A stretch of 9,287 bases of DNA from Thermoplasmatota archaeon (GTDB lineage: Bacteria; Pseudomonadota; Gammaproteobacteria; Burkholderiales; Thiobacillaceae). Below the pieces are notes generated by a model. That model was not told the DNA's origin. It worked only from the letters and a program-made list of their open reading frames with translations, and ran no database searches. The stretch spans positions 1-9,287 of the forward strand of contig JAMCVR010000116.1 in assembly GCA_023475455.1 (NCBI GenBank), given 5' to 3'. Positions 1 through 5,998 of the stretch are shown here, in pieces. The position numbers and the translations under genes are program-made. Positions within the stretch are counted from its first letter, which is position 1, and every line of letters starts with the position of its first letter.

Positions 1-1194
1 TCCCGCCTGCAGAAAATCCGCCGCTTCGCGTTGCAGCAGGCCGAGCACGCCGCCCAGGCCGCGCAGCGTCCGCGCGGCGGCGGCGTCGCCCCGGTTGGCC
101 TCGCCGGCCAGTTCGAACAGCACCGCGAGGGCTTCCGGGGTGTTGAAGTCGTCGTCCATCGCCGCCCGGAAGCGCTGCGCCGCAGGCTCGCTCCAGTCGG
201 GCGCTGCCGTCACGGGCGCGTTTTTCAGCGCGGTATACAGCCGCGTCAGCGCGCTTTTGGCGTCGTCGAGATGCGCGTCCGAATAGTTCAGCGGGCTGCG
301 GTAGTGCGCGCGCAGGATGAAGAAGCGCACCACTTCGGCGTCGTACTTATCCAGCACCTCGCGGATGGTGAAGAAATTGCCCAGCGACTTGGACATCTTT
401 TCGTTGTCGATCCGCACGAAGCCGTTGTGCATCCAGTAGTTGACGAATTTGCAGCCGTGCGCGCCCTCGGACTGGGCGATCTCGTTTTCGTGGTGGGGAA
501 ACTGCAGGTCCTGGCCGCCGCCGTGGATGTCGAAGTGCTTGCCGAGCAGGTCGGCGCTCATCGCCGAACATTCGATGTGCCAGCCGGGGCGCCCCGGTCC
601 CCACGGCGAGTCCCAGGCCGGCTCGCCCGGCTTGGCGGCCTTCCACAGCACGAAATCCATCGGGTCGCGCTTGTTGGGGTCGACTTCCACCCGTTCGCCG
701 GCGCGCAGCTCGTCGAGGCTCTTTCCGGACAGGCGGCCGTAGGCGGGGAACGCCCGCACGCTGTAATAGACGTCCCCGTTGGGCGCGGGATAGGCCAGGC
801 CGTTCTGGATCAACTGCCCGATCAGCGCCAGCATCTGCGCCACATACCCGGTGGCGCGCGGCTCGTGGTCGGGCGGCAGCACGCCGAGCGCGCGTTCGTC
901 CTCGTGCATCGCGGCGATGAAGCGCCCGGTCAGCGCGGCCGGGGTTTCGCCATTTTCGTGCGCGCGCCTGATGATCTTGTCGTCGATGTCCGTAATGTTT
1001 CTCACGTACTCGACCCGGTAGCCGCTGGCGCGCAGCCAGCGCGTCACCATGTCGAACACCACGAACACCCGCGCGTGGCCAAGATGACACAGGTCGTAGA
1101 CCGTCATGCCGCAAACGTACATGCGGACCCGGCCGGGGGTGATCGGAACGAATGCTTCCTTGGTGCGCGTAAGGGAATTGGTAATGTGCAGCAT
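1..1194 (-). CDS. cysS: Cysteinyl-tRNA synthetase, 3' end cut off by the window edge
   Basis: Cytoplasmic class I aminoacyl-tRNA synthetase that charges tRNA-Cys with cysteine using ATP. The frame opens at an ATG at 1194 ([18 protein letters not shown]) and runs without a stop to base 1. That gives 398 codons, against roughly 460 in the family, so only the C-terminal anticodon-binding end is missing. The HIGH motif is present as HLGH (residues 37-40) after [14 protein letters not shown] is intact at residues 266-270. The zinc ligands known from the E. coli enzyme fall at the same numbers here: C28, C209 (WHIECSAMS), H234 and E238 (FPHHENEI). No strong Shine-Dalgarno precedes the start, but residues 1-28 align with the family, so the start is fairly safe. 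It is transcribed divergently from the TPR gene. I see nothing broken in the visible part. Confidence 0.97.
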   Translation of the reverse strand, partial: MLHITNSLTRTKEAFVPITPGRVRMYVCGMTVYDLCHLGHARVFVVFDMVTRWLRASGYRVEYVRNITDIDDKIIRRAHENGETPAALTGRFIAAMHEDERALGVLPPDHEPRATGYVAQMLALIGQLIQNGLAYPAPNGDVYYSVRAFPAYGRLSGKSLDELRAGERVEVDPNKRDPMDFVLWKAAKPGEPAWDSPWGPGRPGWHIECSAMSADLLGKHFDIHGGGQDLQFPHHENEIAQSEGAHGCKFVNYWMHNGFVRIDNEKMSKSLGNFFTIREVLDKYDAEVVRFFILRAHYRSPLNYSDAHLDDAKSALTRLYTALKNAPVTAAPDWSEPAAQRFRAAMDDDFNTPEALAVLFELAGEANRGDAAAARTLRGLGGVLGLLQREAADFLQAG

Positions 1195-1289
1195 GGGTGC
1201 GAACGGGCTACGAACGGAATGGCAACTTACTGGAATCAGGCGGCGCGCCGACTGTCTCAACCGGGTCGATCATCCTGAAAACCGCAGTT

Positions 1290-1427
1290 TGAACCACAGA
1301 GACACAGAGAACATCGAGAAAACAATCGGTCATGCACTTTTGCCGATTCACCCAACGGGTGCACGCAGCTTTAGCTGCAACGCCTTGTTTTTACTCTGTG
1401 TCTCCGTGTCTCTGTGGTGAGGAATTT
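1290..1427 (+). repeat. Palindromic intergenic repeat (MITE- or REP-like), long copy
   Basis: This lies in the 283-bp divergent gap between cysS and the TPR gene and fills about half of it. The left arm ACCACAGAGACACAGAG (1293-1309) is inverted at 1394-1418. The right arm is the same sequence with an extra 8 nt (GGAGACAC in the arm's own sense), itself a near-duplication of its neighbour. Further pairing is possible between AAAACAA (1319-1325) and TTGTTTT (1385-1391). Between the arms are smaller hairpins: AATCGG (1324-1329) with CCGATT (1343-1348), and GCAGCT with AGCTGC (1365-1378). The ends match the shorter element at 3793-3851: 19 of 21 bases agree over 1290-1310, and GTGGTGAGGAATTT (1414-1427) is identical. 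It has no coding capacity of its own. The rest of the gap shows no convincing promoter. TAGAAT at 1440-1445 resembles a -10 box but lacks a good -35. Confidence 0.8.
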
Positions 1428-1477
1428 TAAGATCATTGTTAGAATGCCTGTTCCCCAAGATGATCCGAGCATATCAC

Positions 1478-2389
1478 ATGGCTTTGCCACGTTTCCTTGC
1501 CGCCCTTGTCGCCTGCGTCATCGTCGCCAGCTCCCCCGTTCTGGCCAATGAAGTCCAGGAGATCGGCCAGCAGTTCCGCAAGGGCGACCTCGCCGGCGCG
1601 CTCGACCTCGCCAACCGCTATCTGGCCAAGAATCCCAAGGATGCCCAGGCACGCTTCCTCAAGGGGTTGATCCTCGCCGACCAGGGCAAGGCCAACGATG
1701 CCATCGCCGTGTTCACCGCGCTGACCGAGGACTACCCCGAGTTGCCCGAGCCCTACAACAACCTGGCCGTCTTGTATGCCTCGCAAAGCAAGTACGAGGC
1801 CGCGAAGAACGCGCTGGAAATGGCGATCCGCAGCCATCCCGGCTACGCCACCGCACACGAAAACCTCGGCGACCTCTACGCCAAGATGGCTTCGCTCGCC
1901 TATGAGAAGGCGCTCGCGCTCGACAGCAAGAATGCCGCCGCGCAGACCAAGCTTGCGCTCATTCAGGACATGATCGGGGCGCCACGCAAAGCTGCGGTCG
2001 CCAAGCCGGCCGCAGCCGAGCCCGCCAAGCCCGCCCCCGCGGCAAGCAGCGCCCCGGCCAGCGGCGCAATCGAAGCCGCCATCACCCGCTGGGCGCAAGC
2101 CTGGTCGGCGCATGACGTCGATGCCTACCTGGCGGCCTACGCCAGCGATTTCGCCGCCGGCGGCATGACGCGCGCCGACTGGGAAGCCCAGCGCCGTTCC
2201 CGCATCACTGCGCCAAAGTCGATCGAAGTCAAGATCAGCGACCTCAGGATCGAGCAGCAGGGCGACACCGCAAGCGCCAGCTTCCGCCAGATCTATCGTT
2301 CCGACCGCCTGAACACCACCGCCACCAAGACGCTGAAGCTGGCCTTGCAGAATGGCGAGTGGCGTATCATCGGCGAAACTTCCCAATAG
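1478..2389 (+). CDS. Exported TPR protein with C-terminal NTF2-like (Cds6-type) domain
   Basis: Predicted periplasmic protein of 303 residues with no known catalytic role. I chose the ATG at 1478 because it opens directly into a signal peptide ([20 protein letters not shown], cleavage likely after VLA at residue 23). An in-frame ATG at 1460 and a TTG at 1436 would only add non-homologous residues. Residues 24-152 form tandem tetratricopeptide-type helices, including [38 protein letters not shown] and [12 protein letters not shown]. An Ala/Pro/Lys-rich linker spans about 169-196. Residues 198-302 look like an NTF2/SnoaL-like cone ([21 protein letters not shown] at the start, NGEWRIIGE at the end). 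That domain is known at the C-terminus of Cds6-type L,D-transpeptidases, but no transpeptidase domain is present here. A scaffolding or envelope role is inference. It lies upstream of ppiB with a 115-bp gap. Confidence 0.9.
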   Translation: MALPRFLAALVACVIVASSPVLANEVQEIGQQFRKGDLAGALDLANRYLAKNPKDAQARFLKGLILADQGKANDAIAVFTALTEDYPELPEPYNNLAVLYASQSKYEAAKNALEMAIRSHPGYATAHENLGDLYAKMASLAYEKALALDSKNAAAQTKLALIQDMIGAPRKAAVAKPAAAEPAKPAPAASSAPASGAIEAAITRWAQAWSAHDVDAYLAAYASDFAAGGMTRADWEAQRRSRITAPKSIEVKISDLRIEQQGDTASASFRQIYRSDRLNTTATKTLKLALQNGEWRIIGETSQ

Positions 2390-2442
2390 GCGGCGGGAGG
2401 ACTATCGGAGCCCCCCTCGGCGACCGCGCCGCCAAGCGGCCA

Positions 2443-2471
2443 TTCCGGAGCCGCGAAAACGGCTGCCGGAA
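2443..2471 (+). terminator. GC-rich hairpin after the TPR gene, possible terminator
   Basis: TTCCGGAGCCG (2443-2453) pairs with CGGCTGCCGGAA (2460-2471) around the loop CGAAAA: five base pairs, one bulged G, then six more. It sits between the TPR stop codon (2389) and the ppiB ribosome-binding site (2495). No T-tract follows (AATCATTC), so it is not a classic intrinsic terminator. It could be a weak terminator, an mRNA-stabilising 3' structure or a processing site. Confidence 0.35.
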
Positions 2472-2504
2472 AATCATTCACGAAACCTCTCTTTAAGGAC
2501 ATCC

Positions 2505-2996
2505 ATGGTCAAGCTGCACACCAATCACGGCACCATCACCCTCGAACTCGACGCCGAGAAGGCGCCCAGGACAGTCGAAAACTTCCTGCAATACGTGCGC
2601 GACGGCTTCTTCGACGGCACGATTTTCCATCGCGTGATCGACGGCTTCATGATCCAGGGCGGCGGCTTCGAGCCCGGCATGACGCAGAAGCCCACCCGCG
2701 AGGCGATCGGGAACGAAGCGGCCAACGGCCTGAAGAACGAGGCCTACACCATCGCCATGGCGCGCACCCCCAACCCCAATTCGGCCACCGCGCAGTTCTT
2801 CATCAACGTCGCCAACAACAGCTTCCTCAACTTCACCGCGCCCACCCCGCAGAGTTACGGCTACGCCGTGTTCGGCAAGGTCGTCGAGGGCACGGACGCG
2901 GTCGACAGGATCAGGAAGGTGAAGACCGGCAACCGCGCCGGCCACCAGGACGTGCCGCTGGAAGACGTGGTCATCACCCAGGCGGAAATCGTCTGA
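2505..2996 (+). CDS. ppiB: Cytoplasmic peptidyl-prolyl cis-trans isomerase B (cyclophilin)
   Basis: Cyclophilin-type prolyl isomerase that speeds cis-trans isomerisation of X-Pro bonds during folding. The product is 163 residues, almost exactly the size of E. coli PpiB, and has no signal peptide, so it should be cytoplasmic. The start ATG at 2505 is fixed by a good Shine-Dalgarno, AAGGA at 2495-2499, and by the family N-terminus [20 protein letters not shown]. The catalytic core is intact: [15 protein letters not shown] carries R43, F48 and Q51. [18 protein letters not shown] follows, and [19 protein letters not shown] closes the barrel. The stop at 2994-2996 lies 8 bp before the lpxH start, so the two are almost certainly co-transcribed. 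Confidence 0.96.
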   Translation: MVKLHTNHGTITLELDAEKAPRTVENFLQYVRDGFFDGTIFHRVIDGFMIQGGGFEPGMTQKPTREAIGNEAANGLKNEAYTIAMARTPNPNSATAQFFINVANNSFLNFTAPTPQSYGYAVFGKVVEGTDAVDRIRKVKTGNRAGHQDVPLEDVVITQAEIV

Positions 2997-3004
2997 AGGC
3001 GCCG

Positions 3005-3757
3005 GTGAGCCTGGCTTCAACCAGAGGCGCTGGCCGCACCTTCTTCGTCGCCGACCTGCACCTCACCGACGAACGCCCGGTCGCCACCGGGCGTTTTTTT
3101 CGCTTTCTGCAGGAAGAGGCGGCCGGCGCGGATGCGCTCTACATCCTGGGCGACCTGTTCGAGGCCTGGACCGGCGACGACCATGACGAGCAGGTGGCGC
3201 ACGACGCCGCGCGCCGGATCAAGTCGCTCGTCGATGCGGGCACGCCGGTGTTTTTCATGCACGGCAACCGCGACTTCATGCTGGCCGAGCGCTACGCCGC
3301 GCGATCGGGCATGACGCTGCTCGCGGACCCCGCCCGCATCGATCTGTACGGCGTGCCGACGCTGCTGATGCACGGCGACACGCTGTGCACGGACGACCTT
3401 GCCTACCAGGCCTTCCGGCGCCGGGTGCGGCACCCGCTCTCGCTGGCGTTGCTGCGGCTTCTCCCCTTGGCCTGGCGCCGCCGCCTCGCACGCCAGGCGC
3501 GGGCAGGCAGCGAATCGGCCAAGGCCGGCAAGCCGGCCGAGATCATGGATGTGAATGCCGATACCGTGGTGCGCGTGCTGCGCGAACATCAGGTCTGCCG
3601 CCTGATCCACGGCCACACGCATCGCCCGGCGCGTCATGCCCATGTCGTCGATGGCCATGACTGCGAGCGCTGGGTGCTGCCGGACTGGTATGCCCGCTGG
3701 GGCTATGGGGTGTGCGACGCGGCGGGCTGCGCGCTCAGGATAGAAAATTCATCCTGA
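3005..3757 (+). CDS. lpxH: UDP-2,3-diacylglucosamine diphosphatase
   Basis: Peripheral-membrane metallophosphoesterase of lipid A (Raetz pathway) synthesis. It hydrolyses UDP-2,3-diacylglucosamine to lipid X plus UMP. The product is 250 residues; E. coli LpxH has 240. The GTG start at 3005 is supported by GAAGG at 2995-2999 and by the lack of any other usable start before the first motif. The calcineurin-like metal-binding motifs are complete and in order: ADLHL (D17, H19), LGDLFEAWTGDD (D50), HGNRDFML (N88), LMHGDTLCTDD (H123) and [12 protein letters not shown] (H204, H206). Codons 200-250 and the following intergenic DNA are tandemly duplicated downstream, but this copy is whole. Two oddities lie near the start: an intrinsic-terminator-like hairpin at codons 23-32 and a T7 run within it. 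Confidence 0.96.
   Translation: MSLASTRGAGRTFFVADLHLTDERPVATGRFFRFLQEEAAGADALYILGDLFEAWTGDDHDEQVAHDAARRIKSLVDAGTPVFFMHGNRDFMLAERYAARSGMTLLADPARIDLYGVPTLLMHGDTLCTDDLAYQAFRRRVRHPLSLALLRLLPLAWRRRLARQARAGSESAKAGKPAEIMDVNADTVVRVLREHQVCRLIHGHTHRPARHAHVVDGHDCERWVLPDWYARWGYGVCDAAGCALRIENSS
3072..3100 (+). terminator. Intrinsic-terminator-shaped hairpin inside the lpxH coding sequence
   Basis: AACGCCCGGT (3072-3081) pairs perfectly with ACCGGGCGTT (3086-3095) around the tetraloop CGCC. Seven consecutive T residues (3094-3100) follow at once. This is the form of a strong Rho-independent terminator reading rightward, and the opposite strand has no T-tract. It lies about 70-95 nt inside lpxH (residues 23-32, ERPVATGRFF) and about 80 nt past the ppiB stop. 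It could end part of the ppiB transcript, or act as an attenuator that is masked while ribosomes translate lpxH. It could also be a chance result of the conserved protein sequence. Confidence 0.5.
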
Positions 3758-3792
3758 GTGTTTACAAAGGCACGGAGAAACCCGTCAAACCT

Positions 3793-3851
3793 AAATTCCT
3801 CACCACGGAGATGTGTCCCTGCTGGACACATCTCCGTGCCTCTGTGGTTCA
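3793..3851 (-). repeat. Short palindromic intergenic repeat with perfect hairpin, copy in first duplicate
   Basis: Inside it, CACGGAGATGTGTCC (3804-3818) pairs with GGACACATCTCCGTG (3824-3838) around the loop CTGCT, giving 15 uninterrupted base pairs. The element ends (TGAACCACAGAG on the minus strand at one side, GTGGTGAGGAATTT at the other) match the longer repeat at 1290-1427. An outer imperfect pair, CCGTCAAACC (3782-3791) and GGTTTATGACGG (3856-3867), extends the palindrome. It lies just past the lpxH stop, between convergent genes, where it could act as a two-way transcript end. Neither side has a T-tract, so that role is inference. Confidence 0.75.
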
Positions 3852-3858
3852 TCCAGGT

Positions 3859-3914
3859 TTATGACGGCGCGTCGATCGATGTCATGCCGTCCGGCACGCG
3901 GAACAGTTCCGGCC
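3859..3914 (-). pseudogene. Duplicated 3' tail of the unknown exported-protein gene
   Basis: These bases are identical to 4171-4226, the end of the minus-strand gene. They encode its last 17 residues ([17 protein letters not shown]) plus the TAA stop. There is no start or upstream coding sequence, because the fragment joins directly to a spare lpxH tail at 3911/3912. It exists only through the tandem duplication and should not be counted as a gene. Confidence 0.9.
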
Positions 3915-4069
3915 TGATCCACGGCCACACGCATCGCCCGGCGCGTCATGCCCATGTCGTCGATGGCCATGACTGCGAGCGCTGGGTGCTGCCGGACTGG
4001 TATGCCCGCTGGGGCTATGGGGTGTGCGACGCGGCGGGCTGCGCGCTCAGGATAGAAAATTCATCCTGA
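3914..4069 (+). pseudogene. Duplicated 3' tail of lpxH
   Basis: Identical to 3602-3757. It encodes lpxH residues 200-250 (from [12 protein letters not shown] to ALRIENSS) and the TGA stop. It has the two late metal-binding histidines but none of the earlier metallophosphoesterase motifs, so it cannot be active alone. Because the duplicated unit is a multiple of three, an open frame runs into it from a GTG at 3758, just after the real lpxH stop. That 103-codon hybrid frame crosses intergenic DNA and is most likely a by-product. Confidence 0.92.
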
Positions 4070-4104
4070 GTGTTTACAAAGGCACGGAGAAACCCGTCAA
4101 ACCT

Positions 4105-4163
4105 AAATTCCTCACCACGGAGATGTGTCCCTGCTGGACACATCTCCGTGCCTCTGTGGTTCA
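4105..4163 (-). repeat. Short palindromic intergenic repeat with perfect hairpin, copy in second duplicate
   Basis: Exact copy of 3793-3851, with its 15-bp hairpin at 4116-4150. It begins 8 bp beyond the TAA stop (4171-4173) of the minus-strand unknown gene. It is therefore the structure that would end the folC-dedD-cvpA-purF-metZ operon transcript. On the minus strand the hairpin is followed by GTGAGGAATTTAGG, which is not a true T-tract. Confidence 0.75.
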
Positions 4164-4170
4164 TCCAGGT

Positions 4171-4824
4171 TTATGACGGCGCGTCGATCGATGTCATGCC
4201 GTCCGGCACGCGGAACAGTTCCGGCCGGAGCGGCTGCTTCGATTCGCTTTCGAACTGCCGCGTCCGCCCGGTAAACTCGCGCTCCTCCAGCGGCAGGCCC
4301 AGCTTGAGCGTGGCGCCCGGCTCCCATACCAGATTCGCCAGGTCGCAGTCGTGCTGGATTGCGCTCGGCGAATCCTTCCACACGCGGTACTGCATCGCGG
4401 CCAGCACCCCCTTCAGTTCGGCCATCGCGCGTGCCGCATCCGGCGCGGCACGCCGGGCGGCTATGCCCTCGCTGCACACCACGCCCTTCACCGACAGGCT
4501 GAAACGCCGGCTGTCACGCGCGGCCGGACGCACGTCGAGGATGGGTTTCCAGCCCGCCGGCCTGGGCGGCAGCGTGCCGGGCGTGAACACCATCGCCAGC
4601 CGGTTGCCGTGCATCACGTTGATGACCTTCTGCCCGCGCCGGTCCAGCAGGACGAAATCGCCGTCGTCGTTGCCGTCGTCCATGCGCAGGAAATCCGGCG
4701 TGACCAGGATGCGCGTCAGATAGGGCGGATCGCCCGGATCCTGCTCGACATAACGCAACTCGGTCATGTCGGCGGCGTGGGCAGCGCCCAGGCCAAGCAG
4801 GCACAGCGTCAGCCACTTCGTCAT
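4171..4824 (-). CDS. Exported protein of unknown function, last gene of the purF-metZ operon
   Basis: I do not recognise this 217-residue product. It opens with a clear signal peptide (MTKWLTLCLLGLGAAHA, likely cut before A18), so it is probably periplasmic. The mature part begins with strand-like segments (TELRYVEQ, YLTRILVTPDFLRMDD, DFVLLDRRGQKVINVM, LAMVF), loosely like LolA-type or DUF4412-like exported beta proteins; that likeness is only an impression. Two cysteines remain after cleavage, C117 and C160, which could form a disulfide. The ATG at 4824 overlaps the metZ stop by 4 bp (ATGA, 4821-4824), which predicts translational coupling to metZ. Its last 17 codons lie in the 312-bp duplication, but the gene itself is complete. 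A repeat-borne hairpin follows the stop. Confidence 0.82.
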   Translation of the reverse strand: MTKWLTLCLLGLGAAHAADMTELRYVEQDPGDPPYLTRILVTPDFLRMDDGNDDGDFVLLDRRGQKVINVMHGNRLAMVFTPGTLPPRPAGWKPILDVRPAARDSRRFSLSVKGVVCSEGIAARRAAPDAARAMAELKGVLAAMQYRVWKDSPSAIQHDCDLANLVWEPGATLKLGLPLEEREFTGRTRQFESESKQPLRPELFRVPDGMTSIDAPS

Positions 4825-5993
4825 GCCGTCAGCCCCCGGGCCAGATCCGCCTGGATGTCGGCCACCGATTCCAGCCCCACCGCGATGCGCACCAGCCCGT
4901 CGCCGATGCCGGCCGCCGCGCGCTGCTCCGCCGTCATGCGGCTGTGGGTGGTGGTCGCCGGATGGGTGATGGTGGTCTTGGTGTCGCCCAGGTTGGCGGT
5001 GATCGACAGCATCCGGGTCGCGTCGATCAGCTTCCATGCGGCCGCCTGGCCGCCCTTGAGCTCGAACGCGACGATGCCGCCGCCGGTCTTCTGCTGCGCC
5101 AGCGCCAGTGCGTGTTGCGGATGCGACGGCAGGCCGGGATACAGCACGCGCGCGGCCTGCGGCTGCGTTTCCAGCCATTGCGCCAGCGCCAGCGCGTTTT
5201 TCGAATGCGCCTCCATGCGCAAGGAGAGCGTCTCCATGCCTTTCAGGATCACCCAGGCGTTGAATGCCGACAGCGTCGGCCCGGCGGTGCGCAGGAAGGT
5301 GTAGACGCCTTCCATCAAGGCCTGGCTGCCGAGCACCGCGCCGCCCAGCACCCTGCCCTGGCCGTCGAGATACTTGGTGGCGGAATGGATCACGATGTCG
5401 GCGCCGAATTCGAGCGGCTTTTGCAGCGCAGGCGAGCAGAAGCAGTTGTCGACCGCGAGCCAGGCGCCCGCCTCGCGGGCGATGTCGGCCAGCGCGCGGA
5501 TGTCGCTCACTTCGGTGAGCGGATTGGACGGCGACTCGACGAAGAAGAGCTTCGTGTTCGGCTTCACCGCCGCGCGCCATTCCGCCGGGTCGGTCGGCGA
5601 GACGTAGGTCGTCTCGATGCCGAAGCGGCCGAGGATGTTGGAGAACAGTTGAACCGTCGAGCCAAAGATCGAGCGCGACGCGACGACGTGCTCGCCCGCC
5701 TTCATCAAGCCCATCACGGTCGCCAGGATCGCGGCCATGCCGGAGGCGAACGCCACGCAGCGTTCGGCGCCCTCGAGCGCGGCGAGCCGCGCTTCCATCA
5801 TCTGGACGGTGGGGTTGGTGAAGCGTGCGTAGATCGGCCCCGGCTGCTCGCCCTTGAAGCGCGCGGCGGCTTCGGCGGCGCTGCCGAACACGAAGCTGGA
5901 GGTGAGGAACAGCGCCTCCGAGTGTTCGTTGAACTGGCTGCGCACCGTGCCGGCGCGCACCGCCAGGGTTTCGATGTCGTAATCGTCGTTCAT
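4821..5993 (-). CDS. metZ: O-succinylhomoserine sulfhydrylase
   Basis: PLP enzyme of the Cys/Met metabolism (transsulfuration) family, 390 residues. It should make homocysteine directly from O-succinylhomoserine and sulfide, feeding methionine synthesis. The PLP lysine is K207 in HSATKYLDGQGRVLGG; the GQGRVLGG run after it is typical of MetZ rather than MetB or MetC. Other family features are YARFTNPT (Y55 and R57, cofactor phosphate contacts), FASGMAAI, and D182 in AVDNCF, which contacts the pyridine nitrogen. SITANLGDTKTTITHPATTTH lies near the end. The ATG at 5993 is preceded by GGAAG about 9 nt upstream. purF ends 5 bp before it, and the exported-protein gene overlaps its stop by 4 bp. 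Use of O-acetyl- rather than O-succinylhomoserine cannot be excluded from sequence alone. Confidence 0.93.
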   Translation of the reverse strand: MNDDYDIETLAVRAGTVRSQFNEHSEALFLTSSFVFGSAAEAAARFKGEQPGPIYARFTNPTVQMMEARLAALEGAERCVAFASGMAAILATVMGLMKAGEHVVASRSIFGSTVQLFSNILGRFGIETTYVSPTDPAEWRAAVKPNTKLFFVESPSNPLTEVSDIRALADIAREAGAWLAVDNCFCSPALQKPLEFGADIVIHSATKYLDGQGRVLGGAVLGSQALMEGVYTFLRTAGPTLSAFNAWVILKGMETLSLRMEAHSKNALALAQWLETQPQAARVLYPGLPSHPQHALALAQQKTGGGIVAFELKGGQAAAWKLIDATRMLSITANLGDTKTTITHPATTTHSRMTAEQRAAAGIGDGLVRIAVGLESVADIQADLARGLTA

Positions 5994-5998
5994 GGAAA

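Larger units (their letters stand above)
3600..4226. repeat. Exact 312-bp tandem duplication (two copies)
   Basis: Copy 1 is 3600-3911 and copy 2 is 3912-4223. The match continues 3 bp to 4226, so the shared GCC at the ends is a 3-bp microhomology. I compared the copies base by base and found no difference. Each copy holds the last 51 codons of lpxH, the hairpin-bearing intergenic DNA, and the last 17 codons plus stop of the convergent minus-strand gene. Both flanking genes stay complete, because lpxH uses copy 1 and the minus-strand gene uses copy 2. The unit is 104 codons long, so reading frames carry across the junction. Perfect identity even in non-coding bases means a very recent event or an assembly error. 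Confidence 0.97.

Noticed and set aside
1255..1260. TTGAGA on the minus strand as a -35 box for cysS
   Set aside because: No acceptable -10 box lies 16-18 bp downstream, so I could not support a promoter.
31..1278. Long plus-strand open frame opposite cysS
   Set aside because: It is antisense to a gene with every cysteinyl-tRNA synthetase motif and zinc ligand. Its His/Arg/Val-rich product looks like a GC-rich shadow frame.
1439..2386. 315-codon minus-strand open frame across the TPR gene
   Set aside because: It mirrors the real gene almost end to end, a codon-bias effect. The sense strand has a signal peptide, TPR helices and an NTF2-like domain.
3758..4069. 103-codon open frame joining intergenic DNA to the spare lpxH tail
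   Set aside because: It exists only because the 312-bp unit is a multiple of three. It starts at a GTG right after the lpxH stop with no ribosome-binding site.
4070..4723. 217-codon plus-strand open frame after the duplication
   Set aside because: It begins with the same intergenic GTG frame and then runs antisense to the exported-protein gene, with no protein-like features.
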